Part shown: positions 8,845 through 18,577 of the stretch, in pieces | How positions within the stretch are numbered: the stretch's first letter is position 1 | Layout of the letters: each line of letters begins with the position of its first letter | NCBI RefSeq assembly: GCF_006715485.1 | Contig: NZ_VFNH01000001.1 | Span: 1,302,001-1,366,000, forward strand | DNA: 64,000 nt | Reading direction: 5' to 3' | DNA from: Herbaspirillum sp. SJZ107 | GTDB lineage: Bacteria; Pseudomonadota; Gammaproteobacteria; Burkholderiales; Burkholderiaceae_D | Notes under the pieces: generated by a model | What the model was told of the DNA's origin: nothing | Seen by the model: the letters and a program-made list of their open reading frames with translations, nothing else | The model's database searches: none | Position numbers and translations under genes: made by a program

Positions 8845-11592
8845 TCACGCCGCCTTGCGCCCCCACCAGTCTTCCAGCGCCGCCGGCGCCAGCGGCCGGC
8901 TGAAGTAATACCCCTGGCCCAGCTGGCAGCCGCGCGCCCGCAGGTAGTCCAGCGCCGCCTCGGTCTCGATGCCTTCGGCCACCAGTTCCAGGTTCAGGCT
9001 GTGCGCCAGCGCGATCACGGCGTCGATTACCGCGCGGCTGGCGTGGTCGGTCTCGATGCGGCGCACGAAGGACTGGTCGATCTTCAGCTTGTCCAGGGGG
9101 AGGGCGGACAGGGCGCCCAGGCTGGAGTAGCCGGTGCCGAAGTCGTCCAGCGCGATCCGTACGCCCAGGGCCTTGACCTCGCCCAGGATCGCGGCTGCCT
9201 CCGCCAGGTCCTTGATGATCGCGGTCTCGGTCACCTCGATGACGAGCTGCCACGGTTCGATGCCGCTGGCGGCGATCAGGTCGCGCACGCGCTGGGCGAG
9301 CCCGGCGCGCGAGAACTGCAGCGGCGAGACGTTGACCGACACGCTCAGCGCCAGCCCGGCGGCCTGCCAGGCGACCTGCTGGCGGCAGGCTTCGCGCTTG
9401 ACCCAGCTGCCGATCGGGAGCACCAGTCCGCAGCTTTCCGCGATCGGCACGAAGGTGGCGGGGCCGATCGCCGGTTCGATGCCGTCTTCCAGGCGCAGCA
9501 GCGCTTCGACGCCCACGGTCTTGCCCGACGCCAGCTCGACGATCGGCTGGTAATGCAGCCGCAGGGAGCCGTGGTCGAGCGCGTGCTGCAGGCGGCGCTC
9601 GACGCTCAGCGTGAACTGCGCCTGTTCGTCCATGTGCGGCGCATACCATGCGAATCCGCCGCGGCCGTTCTTCTTGACCTGCAGCATGGCCATGTCAGCG
9701 GCATGGATCAGCAGGTTGGCCGTGTCGCCCTGCTCGGGGAAGCGGCTGATGCCGATCGACGCCGACAGGACCGCCTCGATCCCGCCGGCCTCGATCGGCA
9801 GCGCCATGGCGTCGAGGATCGCGCGCGCAACGGCCTCGGGCCGCTCCAGGTCGTCGCCCAGGCAGGGCATCACCACCACGAACTCGTCGCCGCCGACGCG
9901 GGCCAGCAGCGCACGCTGGTCGACGCACGCGTACAGGCGCTGCGCGACCGCCTGCAGCACGCGGTCGCCGACTTTATGCCCGTGCTGGTCGTTGACCGGC
10001 TTGAAGCGGTCGAGGTCGACGAACAGCAGGGCGCCGCCCGGCGCGCCGGCGCGCTGGTCGTCGAGAGCCTGCTCGAGGACCGCGAGGGCCCTTGCACGGT
10101 TTGGCAGCCCGGTCAGGCCGTCGTGGGCGGCGGCCCAGCGCACCGCCCGTTCGACCTGCTGCCGTTCCGAGATGTCGCGCGGTGCCACATGCATCAGCCA
10201 CTCGCCCTTGACCTCGAGGACGGTGGCCGTGATCTCGACCGGGATCTGGCAGCCGTCCTTGCAGGTGTACACGCGTTCGAAGGGCCGCATCTGTGCCTGG
10301 CGCGATTCGGCGAACACCTGGTGCAGCTGCAGCGGACGGGTCGGCAGGTCGATCTGGAACAGCGTCATCGACAACAGTTCGGCATTGCTGTAGCCGAGGC
10401 GCTCGGATGCCCTGCGGTTGGCGTAGCGGATGCGGCCGTCCTCGTCGAGCAGCAGCAGCATCTCGTTCGCATGCTCGCTGAAGAACTTGAACTGCTGCAG
10501 CTCTTCCTGCTGCGCGCGCAAGGCCGCGTCGCGCTGGCACAGCAGTGCGGCGGCGCGCTCGATCGCGGCGCCGACCTCGGCGGCTTCGCGCAGGTGCACG
10601 GCGGGCATTGCCGGCGGCATGCCCTGGCCGAGCGCGGTGGCCGGTGCGATCAGCGCCTGCATCGAGCCGGCGATGCGGCGGCTCATGGCGCGCGCCAGCA
10701 GCAGCCCGAGGGTCGACAGGCAGGCCAGCGCGGCCGCCAGGTAGAGCAGGCGGGTCGTCAGCGGACCGACGACGTCGGCATGGGGGATGCCGACGATGGT
10801 GGTAAAGCCGGTCAGCGGCGAGCGCACGAACACGGTGAAATTCGGCACGCCTTCCTTGGTAATGGTGTCGAGCTTTCCCTCTTCCTGCGCGGCGATGGCC
10901 GTGCGCAGCTTGTCCATCGCCGGCTGGCCGGCATAGCGGTCGGCGGCCCGGTTGCGGCCGGCGATGATGCCGCGGTGGTCGAGCAGGGCGGCCAGCCACC
11001 CTTGCGCCAGAGGGCGCTGCGCCAGCAGTGCGCTCAATTCGGCGGTGGGCATCGAGACGCTCAGCACATGGCCGGTCTTGCCGTCGTTGACGATGGGGAG
11101 ATGGGCGACGACAACGCGCTCGCCGGTCGCGGCGTCGGTGGCGACGTTCCCGATCACCGCCTTGCCCGTCGCGAAGACCGACCCGACCGCCTGCAGGTCG
11201 AGCGGGTCCGGGGCCACCTGTTCGCCGCGGCTGGAGATGCCGGTCATCCCGTTGCCAGTGGCGCGGTAGACGACGACCGGATTGCCGAACACCGAGGCAA
11301 CCGAGCGCGCGCCCTGGGGCGAAAACAGGTCGGTGTCGGCGCTCGTGCCCGGCTTTGCCGGCGACAGCGAGCGCGCCAGGGTCTGGGCATGCAGCAGGTG
11401 GGTGTCGATGGCGCGGCCGATGTCGCGCGCCAGTGCCAGCATTTGTTCGTTCTGCTGGCGCCGTTCGTCGCGGTATTCGCTGAGCAGGAACAGCGCGCTG
11501 CCGAGGACGCCCGGCAGCAGGCAAGCCAGGACGAGGCCGGTCAGGAGGTGGGCAACGGGGCGTTCCCGTCTGATCGAGGGCATTCGGAACAT
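8845..11592 (-). CDS. Membrane-bound PAS-GGDEF-EAL c-di-GMP enzyme with periplasmic sensor
   Basis: A 915-residue receptor. A first membrane helix (~15-38) and a second near 280-300 flank a periplasmic domain that looks like a dCache sensor. A PAS domain follows at about 365-480 (EHANEMLLLLDEDGRIRYAN). The GGDEF domain has an intact active site (VGGDEFVVV, near residue 565), and the EAL domain has VGVEALLRL near residue 695 and DDFGTGYSSL. Both halves therefore look catalytically competent, so it may make or degrade c-di-GMP depending on the signal. It is a single-gene unit, convergent with the LysR gene with only 16 bp between stops. Confidence 0.93.
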   Translation of the reverse strand: MFRMPSIRRERPVAHLLTGLVLACLLPGVLGSALFLLSEYRDERRQQNEQMLALARDIGRAIDTHLLHAQTLARSLSPAKPGTSADTDLFSPQGARSVASVFGNPVVVYRATGNGMTGISSRGEQVAPDPLDLQAVGSVFATGKAVIGNVATDAATGERVVVAHLPIVNDGKTGHVLSVSMPTAELSALLAQRPLAQGWLAALLDHRGIIAGRNRAADRYAGQPAMDKLRTAIAAQEEGKLDTITKEGVPNFTVFVRSPLTGFTTIVGIPHADVVGPLTTRLLYLAAALACLSTLGLLLARAMSRRIAGSMQALIAPATALGQGMPPAMPAVHLREAAEVGAAIERAAALLCQRDAALRAQQEELQQFKFFSEHANEMLLLLDEDGRIRYANRRASERLGYSNAELLSMTLFQIDLPTRPLQLHQVFAESRQAQMRPFERVYTCKDGCQIPVEITATVLEVKGEWLMHVAPRDISERQQVERAVRWAAAHDGLTGLPNRARALAVLEQALDDQRAGAPGGALLFVDLDRFKPVNDQHGHKVGDRVLQAVAQRLYACVDQRALLARVGGDEFVVVMPCLGDDLERPEAVARAILDAMALPIEAGGIEAVLSASIGISRFPEQGDTANLLIHAADMAMLQVKKNGRGGFAWYAPHMDEQAQFTLSVERRLQHALDHGSLRLHYQPIVELASGKTVGVEALLRLEDGIEPAIGPATFVPIAESCGLVLPIGSWVKREACRQQVAWQAAGLALSVSVNVSPLQFSRAGLAQRVRDLIAASGIEPWQLVIEVTETAIIKDLAEAAAILGEVKALGVRIALDDFGTGYSSLGALSALPLDKLKIDQSFVRRIETDHASRAVIDAVIALAHSLNLELVAEGIETEAALDYLRARGCQLGQGYYFSRPLAPAALEDWWGRKAA

Positions 11593-11711
11593 GGGCGGGA
11601 ACGAAGGGTCAAGTAAAACGATAAAACCGATAAATCATACAGCATGTCCATAAAGAAACTCTAGTTATTTGTACGCAATTGTCAGATCGACGCCACGACA
11701 CCCGAAACAAA

Positions 11712-11737
11712 AAACGGCAGCCCTGGGGCTGCCGTTT
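11712..11737 (-). terminator. Rho-independent terminator of the POT transporter gene
   Basis: A 12-bp perfect stem (AAACGGCAGCCC / GGGCTGCCGTTT) lies 33 bp after the transporter stop. On the minus strand it is followed by a T-rich run, as expected for intrinsic termination. Confidence 0.85.
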
Positions 11738-11769
11738 CGGATACCTCTGAAAAGGTAAAAGCCGGGCGC

Positions 11770-13272
11770 TTACTTCACGCCGTGCATCAGCTTCTGGATC
11801 AGCGGCGCGATCAGGAACAGCAGCGCACCCGAGCCGATCAGGGCCCAGAAACCGAAGGTGTAGCCGGACAGCGCCGATTCCACGGTCATGCCTTTTTCGC
11901 CCGAGACGATACTGGCGAAGATGCCCGACAGGTTGTTGCCGATACCGGTCGACAGGAACCAGCCGCCCATGCCCAGGCCGACCAGGCGGGTCGGGGCCAG
12001 CTTGGTCACCATCGACAGGCCGATCGGCGACAGGCAGAGTTCGCCGATGGACTGGATCACGTACACCATGAACAGGGTCCAGAACGGGATCTTGCTGTCC
12101 GGGCCGACCAGGAAGCTCAGCGCGTACCACAGCAGCACGAAGGCCAGGCCGTTGAAGATCAGGCCGAGGCCGAACTTGCGCGGGATCGACGGGTTGGCGC
12201 TGCCCATCCACACCCACACCGCGGCCACCAGCGGGGCGCACACGATGATGGCGAGCGTGTTCACCGACTGGAACCAGCCGGTCGGGAAGATCCAGCCGCC
12301 GAAGTCGCGGCGCACGATGTTCTCGGCCAGGAAGGTGAACGAGCTGCCTGCCTGTTCGAAGAAGCACCAGAACATCACGTTGAAGAAGAAGATGATCATC
12401 ATCGCGATCACCTTGTCGCGCGCCACTTTACCGTTGCGCACGCCTTCGACCACCAGCATCGCGGCCAGCGCCAGGAACAGCACGGTCAGGATGCCCTGCA
12501 GCTTTTCGGCGCCCAGCTGCAGCAGGAAGTAGACGCCGGGGATCACGACCAGGGAGCCGATCACGACGCCGATGACGCGCGCCGGGCTGGCCAGCGGACC
12601 GGTGGCGGCGCCGATGCCTTTCAGGCCGCGGCGGCCGATCTGGAACCAGATCAGCGACAGGATCATGCCGATGCCTGCGGCGAAGAACACCGCCTTGTAG
12701 GCCGGCACGCCGGTCTGGCTGGACATGCGCTCGGCCAGGATGCCGGTCAGGATCGGCGCGATGAAGCCGCCGCCGTTGATGCCCATGTAGAAGATGGTGA
12801 AGCCGGAGTCGCGGCGGGTGTCGTGGATGCCGTACAACTGGCCGACCATGGTCGAGATGTTCGGCTTGAACATGCCGTTGCCGACGATGATGGTGGCCAG
12901 GCCGAGCTTGAAGACGTCGGGGTTCGGCACCGTGATCGCGAACAGGCCGAGCACCATGAAGGAGGCGCCGACCAGGATCGAGCGCTGGTAGCCGATGACG
13001 CGGTCGGCGATGTAGCCGCCGAACACGGCGCCGGCGTACACCAGCGCGAGGTAGGAACCGTAGGTCAGGTTGGCATCGGCCTGGCCGACGCCGCTGCCGC
13101 CGTAGAACTGGGCGACGATGTAGAGTACCAGGGCCCAACGGATGCCGTAGAAAGCAAAGCGTTCCCAGAATTCCGTCATGAAGAGCATCCACAGCGGCGC
13201 TGGGTGGCCCATGATCTGGCGGAATTCCGGGGGCGCCTTGGCGTCGGCGGTAGTAGTAGCTGCACCGCTCAT
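11770..13272 (-). CDS. POT/PTR family proton-dependent peptide transporter
   Basis: A 500-residue, ~14-helix member of the proton-coupled oligopeptide transporter branch of the major facilitator superfamily. Helix 1 holds the ExxERFAFYG signature (TEFWERFAFYGIRW), which couples protons to peptide movement. GNGMFKPNIS and FFEQAGSS are further POT signatures. GGAGG precedes the ATG. Together with the OPT transporter at 4.6 kb it gives this region two separate peptide-import families. Di- and tripeptides are the usual substrates; the exact range is not visible. Confidence 0.92.
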   Translation of the reverse strand: MSGAATTTADAKAPPEFRQIMGHPAPLWMLFMTEFWERFAFYGIRWALVLYIVAQFYGGSGVGQADANLTYGSYLALVYAGAVFGGYIADRVIGYQRSILVGASFMVLGLFAITVPNPDVFKLGLATIIVGNGMFKPNISTMVGQLYGIHDTRRDSGFTIFYMGINGGGFIAPILTGILAERMSSQTGVPAYKAVFFAAGIGMILSLIWFQIGRRGLKGIGAATGPLASPARVIGVVIGSLVVIPGVYFLLQLGAEKLQGILTVLFLALAAMLVVEGVRNGKVARDKVIAMMIIFFFNVMFWCFFEQAGSSFTFLAENIVRRDFGGWIFPTGWFQSVNTLAIIVCAPLVAAVWVWMGSANPSIPRKFGLGLIFNGLAFVLLWYALSFLVGPDSKIPFWTLFMVYVIQSIGELCLSPIGLSMVTKLAPTRLVGLGMGGWFLSTGIGNNLSGIFASIVSGEKGMTVESALSGYTFGFWALIGSGALLFLIAPLIQKLMHGVK

Positions 13273-13521
13273 GCGGTTCCTCCCGAAAATCGTGTTTTAT
13301 AAGAGTTGTTACCGGCCTTGCCTTCCGCTGTACGGACGGCGGCCAATAGCGTCGCATTTTAGTAGAATTCTCACGCTTTCTGGCAACTTTTTCCGGTCAC
13401 TGTCTTGACCGCATCCAAGGTCTGGGCCGACGGCGCCCAATCGGAGCCGCGGACTCGGGTGAGTTCGCGTATATTGGAAGAAATGCCACATTGATTCATA
13501 GAAGAGTAAAGGAAGCGAACC

Positions 13522-14892
13522 ATGACATACGAGGTTGTCGATACCCTGATTTCGCCGGAAGGCCGGCTGGAAGTCCTGTCCAAGGCCGAGGTGGCCAAGC
13601 TGCTCGATACCAGCCAGGGCGGGCTGTACCAGGTGTTCCGAAAATGCGCGCTGGCCGTGCTGAATTCCGGCAGCTCGATCGACGACGGCAAGGAACTGCT
13701 GGAGCGCTACAAGGACTTCGACATCAAGATCATCCAGCGCGAGCGCGGCATCAAGCTCGACATCCGCGGCGCGCCGGCCCATGCCTTTGTCGACGGGAAG
13801 ATGATCAAGGGTATCCACGAGCACCTGTTTGCGGTGCTGCGCGACATCGTCTACGTGAATTTCGAAGTCACCGACAATCCGCGCTTCGACCTGCAGCGGC
13901 CGGAAGGCATCACCGACGCCGTGTTCCACATCCTGCGCAACGCCAACGTGATCCAGCCGCAGCGCAATCCGAACCTCGTGGTGTGCTGGGGCGGCCACTC
14001 GATCAACCGGGTCGAGTACAACTATTCGAAGCACGTCGGCTACCAGCTCGGCCTGCGCGAGCTCGACATCTGCACCGGCTGCGGCCCGGGCGCGATGAAG
14101 GGTCCGATGAAGGGCGCCACCATCGGCCACGCCAAGCAGCGCCTGCAGGGCGGCCGCTACCTCGGCATCTCGGAGCCGGGCATCATCGCCGCCGAGTCGC
14201 CGAACCCGATCGTCAACGACCTGGTGATCATGCCGGACATCGAGAAGCGCCTGGAAGCCTTCGTGCGCACCGGCCACGGCATCGTCGTGTTCCCGGGCGG
14301 CGCCGGCACCGCCGAAGAGATCCTGTACATCCTCGGCATCCTGCTGCACCCGGAAAACGCCGACCAGCCGTTCCCGCTGGTGTTCACCGGCCCGGCGTCA
14401 AGCAAGGAATACTTCGAGCAGATCAACCAGTTCATCGGCCTGACCCTGGGCGCCGAAGCGCAGAAGCGCTACAAGATCATCGTCGACGATCCGGAAGCGG
14501 TGGCGCGCGAGATGCACACCGGGATCCGCCAGGTGCGCGAATTCCGCAAGTCGCGCAGCGACGCTTATTACTTCAACTGGGGCTTGCGGATCGACCCCGA
14601 GTTCCAGCGTCCGTTCCGTCCGACCCACGAGAACATGCGCAACCTCTCGCTGCACAAGAACCAGGAAACCCACCTGCTGGCAGCCAACCTGCGCCGCGCG
14701 TTTTCGGGCGTGGTGGCGGGCAACGTCAAGGACGAGGGCATCCGTGCGATCGAGAAGTACGGCAAGTTCGAGATCCACGGCGAGGACGAGATCATGGCGC
14801 CGATGGACAAGCTGCTGCAGTCGTTCGTGGAGCAGAGCCGGATGAAGTTGCCGGGTAAGGAGTACATTCCCTGCTATCGCGTTGTTCGCTGA
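13522..14892 (+). CDS. ppnN: Nucleotide 5-prime-monophosphate nucleosidase PpnN
   Basis: A 456-residue cytosolic enzyme that splits purine and pyrimidine monophosphates into base and ribose 5-phosphate; E. coli PpnN (YgdH) is stimulated by (p)ppGpp. The architecture is the long PpnN form: an N-terminal ~130-residue domain, a central LOG/Rossmann domain with GCGPGAMKGPMKGA and the catalytic PGGAGTAEEI motif, and a C-terminal domain ending near EYIPCYRVVR. The length matches the family (E. coli 454), setting it apart from short LOG cytokinin-type proteins. It starts just past GGAAGCGAACC. It is convergent with lysS. Confidence 0.93.
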   Translation: MTYEVVDTLISPEGRLEVLSKAEVAKLLDTSQGGLYQVFRKCALAVLNSGSSIDDGKELLERYKDFDIKIIQRERGIKLDIRGAPAHAFVDGKMIKGIHEHLFAVLRDIVYVNFEVTDNPRFDLQRPEGITDAVFHILRNANVIQPQRNPNLVVCWGGHSINRVEYNYSKHVGYQLGLRELDICTGCGPGAMKGPMKGATIGHAKQRLQGGRYLGISEPGIIAAESPNPIVNDLVIMPDIEKRLEAFVRTGHGIVVFPGGAGTAEEILYILGILLHPENADQPFPLVFTGPASSKEYFEQINQFIGLTLGAEAQKRYKIIVDDPEAVAREMHTGIRQVREFRKSRSDAYYFNWGLRIDPEFQRPFRPTHENMRNLSLHKNQETHLLAANLRRAFSGVVAGNVKDEGIRAIEKYGKFEIHGEDEIMAPMDKLLQSFVEQSRMKLPGKEYIPCYRVVR

Positions 14893-14906
14893 GTTGGCAG
14901 TGATTC

Positions 14907-14983
14907 CGTCGCCCCTGCGAAGGCAGGGGCCCAAGTTTTCGGCGGCACCACGAACTTGGGCCCCTGCCTGCGCAGGGGCGACG
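14907..14983. repeat. 31-bp imperfect inverted repeat made of REP-like palindromes
   Basis: Arms at 14907-14937 and 14953-14983 are reverse complements with a single mismatch, separated by 15 bp. Each arm contains its own palindrome (GCCCCTGC / GCAGGGGC), giving a REP-like double hairpin between the convergent ppnN and lysS genes. A single palindrome of the same family is present at 54680-54707. Confidence 0.8.
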
Positions 14984-15008
14984 TTTTGGTGCCAACGCAG
15001 AGAATAAA

Positions 15009-15032
15009 AAAGGGGCGCCGCGGCGCCCCTTT
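15009..15032. terminator. Bidirectional terminator between ppnN and lysS
   Basis: A perfect 24-bp palindrome with arms AAAGGGGCGCCG and CGGCGCCCCTTT. On the minus strand it is followed by a T-rich run suited to terminating lysS; on the plus strand TTTCTTT follows, so it may serve ppnN too. Confidence 0.85.
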
Positions 15033-15057
15033 CTTTATCCGATCATGCGATCGTCGA

Positions 15058-16608
15058 TCAGTCCTCTTTACGCAGGTGCGGGAACAGCAGCACGTCGCGG
15101 ATGTTCGGCGAATCGGTGATGATCATCATCAGGCGATCGATGCCGATGCCGCAGCCGCCGGCCGGCGGCATGCCGTATTCCAGCGCGCGGATGTAGTCGG
15201 CGTCGTAGTACATCGCTTCCTCGTCGCCGGCATCCTTGGCGTCCACCTGGGCCAGGAAACGCGCCGACTGGTCTTCCGGGTCGTTCAGCTCGGAGAAGCC
15301 GTTGGCGATCTCGCGGCCGACCATGAACAATTCGAAGCGCTCGGTGATGCCTTCGCGGGTGTCCGAGGCGCGCGCCAGCGGCGACACTTCGACCGGGTAG
15401 TCGATGATGAAGGTCGGTTCCCACAGCTGGGCTTCGGCGGTTTCCTCGAACAGCGCCAGCTGCAGCGCGCCCAGGCCGGCGTGGGCCAGCGGCTTGACGC
15501 CGAACTTCAGGAGTTCGGTGCGCAGGAATTCGGCGCTGTCGAGCTGCTCGGCAGTGTAGCCCGGCGCGTACTTGTTGATGGCCTGGACGATGGTCAGGCG
15601 GTGGAAGGGCTTGCCCAGGTCCAGCGCGCGCCCGCCGTAGGTCAGCTCGGCGGTACCGTGGGCGTCGACGGCGGCCTGGCGGATCACGGCTTCGGTGAAG
15701 TCCATCAGCCACTTGTAGTCGGTGTAGGCCGCGTAGAACTCCATCATCGTGAATTCCGGATTGTGGCGGACCGAGACGCCCTCGTTGCGGAAGTTACGGT
15801 TGATTTCGAACACGCGGTCGAAGCCGCCGACCACCAGGCGCTTCAGGTACAGCTCGGGCGCGATACGCAGGAACATCTGCATGTCGAGCGCGTTGTGGTG
15901 GGTGATGAAAGGCTTGGCCGCGGCGCCGCCCGGGATCGGGTGCAGCATCGGGGTCTCGACTTCCATGAACTGGTGTTCCTGCATGAAGCGGCGGATCGAC
16001 GCGATCGCGGCGGTACGCGCCTTGAAGGTGCGGCGCGTCTCTTCGTTCATAATCAGGTCGACGTAGCGCTGGCGGTACTTGGTTTCCTGGTCGGCCAGGC
16101 CGTGGAACTTGTCCGGCAGCGGGCGCAGCGACTTGGTGATCAGGCGCAGCGTGGTCACCTTGACGGTCAGCTCGTCGACCTTGGTCTTGAACAGCGTGCC
16201 TTCGACGCCGAGGATGTCGCCCAGGTCGTAGCGGCGGAAGGCTTCCATCGCTTCCTCGCCGAGGTTGTCGAGGGTGACGTAGATCTGGATGCGGCCGTCG
16301 GCGCGCAGGCCCGACGCGTCCTGCAGGGTGGCGAACGCCGCTTTCTTGCCGGCTTCGCGCTTGAGCATCATGCGGCCGGCCAGCACCACCTGCTGCGGCT
16401 CCTTCTCCAGCTCTTCGCGGCTCCAGCCGCCGTACTGCTCGGCCAGGTCGGCCGCCTTGTGCTGCGGGACGAAATCGTTCGGGAAGGCCACGCCTTTTTC
16501 ACGGATCGCGGCCAGCTTGGCGCGGCGCTCGGCGATGATCTTGTTGTCGTCGAGGCCCAGGCCGGCCGGTTCCTGGTGTTGTTGTTCTTGGTTGTTGTCG
16601 GTGCTCAT
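15058..16608 (-). CDS. lysS: Lysine--tRNA ligase (class II)
   Basis: A 516-residue class II aminoacyl-tRNA synthetase that charges tRNA-Lys. After a Gln-rich extension of ~20 residues come the N-terminal OB-fold anticodon domain ([24 protein letters not shown]) and the class II catalytic core. Motif 2 is [20 protein letters not shown] and motif 3 lies near the C-terminus ([15 protein letters not shown]). The gene lies at the end of the minus-strand block prfB - HAD - lysS, the conserved prfB-lysS pairing of many proteobacteria. Confidence 0.98.
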   Translation of the reverse strand: MSTDNNQEQQHQEPAGLGLDDNKIIAERRAKLAAIREKGVAFPNDFVPQHKAADLAEQYGGWSREELEKEPQQVVLAGRMMLKREAGKKAAFATLQDASGLRADGRIQIYVTLDNLGEEAMEAFRRYDLGDILGVEGTLFKTKVDELTVKVTTLRLITKSLRPLPDKFHGLADQETKYRQRYVDLIMNEETRRTFKARTAAIASIRRFMQEHQFMEVETPMLHPIPGGAAAKPFITHHNALDMQMFLRIAPELYLKRLVVGGFDRVFEINRNFRNEGVSVRHNPEFTMMEFYAAYTDYKWLMDFTEAVIRQAAVDAHGTAELTYGGRALDLGKPFHRLTIVQAINKYAPGYTAEQLDSAEFLRTELLKFGVKPLAHAGLGALQLALFEETAEAQLWEPTFIIDYPVEVSPLARASDTREGITERFELFMVGREIANGFSELNDPEDQSARFLAQVDAKDAGDEEAMYYDADYIRALEYGMPPAGGCGIGIDRLMMIITDSPNIRDVLLFPHLRKED

Positions 16609-16643
16609 ATCAGGTTCACTCTAGTATTGATTGCAGACTTGGC

Positions 16644-17309
16644 TCACAGGCTCGCGCACAGGCTGCCGATGTCCAGGTCGGCATAGTCGTCGACCACGCG
16701 GATGACGTTGTCGAATTCGGCAAAGGCCTCGGCCGGCAGCGTGGTCGTGATGACCACCGCGCGCATGCCGGCGCGGCGCGCCGCTTCCACGCCCATAGGC
16801 GCGTCTTCGAACACGATGCATGCGGCGGGATCGATGCCGAGCTGCTCGGCCGCTTTCAGGAACACGTCCGGGTGCGGCTTGCCGTGCTTGACGTCGGCGG
16901 CGCCGACCACGGTGTCGAAGTGGCGGCGCAGGTCCAGCTCGTCGAGCGTGAAGACGATGTTCTTCGGCGGCGCGGACGTCGCCACCGCCAGCTTCACGCC
17001 GGCCGCGCGCGCGCTCGTCACGAAGTGCTCGAAGCCCTCGATGGCACGGCGGTGCGGGCCGTACATCTCGCGGTACAGCACATCCTTTTCCTGGGCCAGC
17101 ACGGCGATCTCGTCGTCCGGGATGTCCGGGCCGAGGCGCGCGCGCAGGATCTCGCGGCCCTGGGCGCCGGCCGTCTCGCGGAAGAAGGCGTCAGCCTCGT
17201 AGGTCTTGCCGCGGCGGGCGAAGAACTCGAGCCAGGAGTCGGTATGGAAGGCCATGTTGTCGACGATGGTGCCGTCCATGTCGAAGATGAATGCGCGCGC
17301 TTGGGTCAT
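16644..17309 (-). CDS. HAD-IA family hydrolase (beta-phosphoglucomutase-like)
   Basis: A 221-residue haloacid dehalogenase-superfamily phosphatase or phosphomutase. Motif I is FIFDMDGTIVDN (nucleophile Asp10, acid/base Asp12), motif II is VATSAPP, motif III is the HGKPHPDVF lysine and motif IV is CIVFEDAPMG. The C1-type helical cap lies between motifs I and II. It sits between prfB and lysS with 15 and 35 bp gaps, so it should be co-transcribed with them; HAD genes are not a universal part of that operon. Its substrate is unknown. Confidence 0.9.
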   Translation of the reverse strand: MTQARAFIFDMDGTIVDNMAFHTDSWLEFFARRGKTYEADAFFRETAGAQGREILRARLGPDIPDDEIAVLAQEKDVLYREMYGPHRRAIEGFEHFVTSARAAGVKLAVATSAPPKNIVFTLDELDLRRHFDTVVGAADVKHGKPHPDVFLKAAEQLGIDPAACIVFEDAPMGVEAARRAGMRAVVITTTLPAEAFAEFDNVIRVVDDYADLDIGSLCASL

Positions 17310-17324
17310 GCTGTTTACTCTCTG

Positions 17325-18429
17325 TTATACGCCTTGCTTCAGCGATGCGGAAATGAAATCGTCGAGGTCGCCGTCCAGCACGTTCTTGGTATTGCCGGTC
17401 TCGAAGCCCGTGCGCAAGTCCTTGATGCGCGACTGGTCCAGCACATACGAACGGATCTGGTGGCCCCAGCCGACGTCGGTCTTGGAGTCTTCCAGTTTCT
17501 GCTGCTCGGCCATGCGCTTGCGCAGCTCGAGCTCGAACAGTTTCGCGCGCAGCATGTCCCAGGCTTCGGCCTTGTTGCGGTGCTGCGAGCGGTCGTTCTG
17601 GCACTGGACCACGATACCCGAAGGCGCGTGCGTCAGGCGCACGGCGGAGTCGGTCTTGTTGATGTGCTGACCGCCGGCACCGGATGCGCGGTAGGTATCG
17701 ATGCGCACGTCGGCCGGGTTGATCTCGATCTCGAAGGACTCGTCGACTTCCGGATACACGAACAGCGAGGTGAACGAGGTATGGCGGCCGTTGGCCGAGT
17801 CGAACGGCGACTTGCGCACCAGGCGGTGCACGCCGGTCTCGGTGCGCAGGTGGCCGTAGGCGTATTCGCCGTCGACCTTGATGGTGGCGGTCTTGATGCC
17901 GGCTACCTCGCCCTCGGAGATTTCCATCACCTCGGCCTTGAAGCCCTTGCGTTCGCAATAGCGCAGGTACTGGCGCAGCAGCATCGAGGCCCAGTCCTGG
18001 GCTTCGGTACCGCCGGCGCCGGCCTGGATGTCGATGAAGCAGTTGGCGTGGTCCATCGGGTTGCTGAACATGCGGCGGAATTCCATCGCCTCGATGACCT
18101 TCTTGATCTCTTCCGCGTCGCCTTCGACGGATTCGATGGTGTCGTCATCGCCTTCTTCGCGCGCCATCTCGAACAGGTCGTTCGCATCGCCCAGGTCGGC
18201 GCGCGCCTTTTCCAGCGTCAGCACGACGCCTTCGAGGGCCTTCTTTTCCTTGCCCATCTCGAGGGCGCGTTTCTGGTCGTTCCAGATGGCCGGGTCTTCC
18301 AGCTCCTGGTTGACCTGTTCTAGTTTCTCGGACTTCTTATCGAAGTCAAAGATACCTCCGAAGTTCGGCTTCACGATCCGTCAGGTCGTTCAGCAGGGCG
18401 GAGAGGGCGTTGATGCGTTCAGCTTCCAT
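17325..18429 (-). CDS. prfB: Peptide chain release factor 2 (programmed +1 frameshift)
   Basis: RF2 ends translation at UGA and UAA codons. The gene is read in two frames. A first segment of 27 codons starts at the ATG at 18429 ([10 protein letters not shown]...) and ends at an in-frame TGA (18346-18348). A +1 shift at CTT-TGA-C continues into [10 protein letters not shown] and gives a 367-residue protein, close to E. coli's 365. The codon-recognition tripeptide SPF is at residues 207-209 and the catalytic GGQ at 252-254. Annotating only the downstream frame would give a false N-terminus (MKPNFGGIF). It begins the minus-strand prfB - HAD - lysS block. Confidence 0.97.
18345..18360 (-). promoter_or_regulatory. 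RF2 autoregulatory +1 frameshift site
   Basis: The minus strand reads CGGAGGTATCTTTGAC: an internal Shine-Dalgarno-like GGAGG three bases before the CTT slippery codon, then the UGA stop and a C. This is the classic RF2 feedback element: low RF2 leaves the UGA unread, the ribosome slips +1, and more RF2 is made. Confidence 0.95.
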
Positions 18430-18577
18430 GGTCGGTGGTGTGTCTTGTAGTTGAATCGAACCGGAGATTATACCCGACTGCGCCGGCGCCAAGCGCCAAG
18501 TTGGCCTGACCTTGCCGGGTGACATGACGCTTCTGTATGATGGACCGCTGTTGCCAATGTTTCTTGTCATTCCTGCC

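Noticed and set aside
9001..11616. Long plus-strand frame opposite the GGDEF-EAL gene
   Set aside because: Composition is that of a GC shadow, and the minus-strand frame carries intact GGDEF, EAL and PAS motifs.
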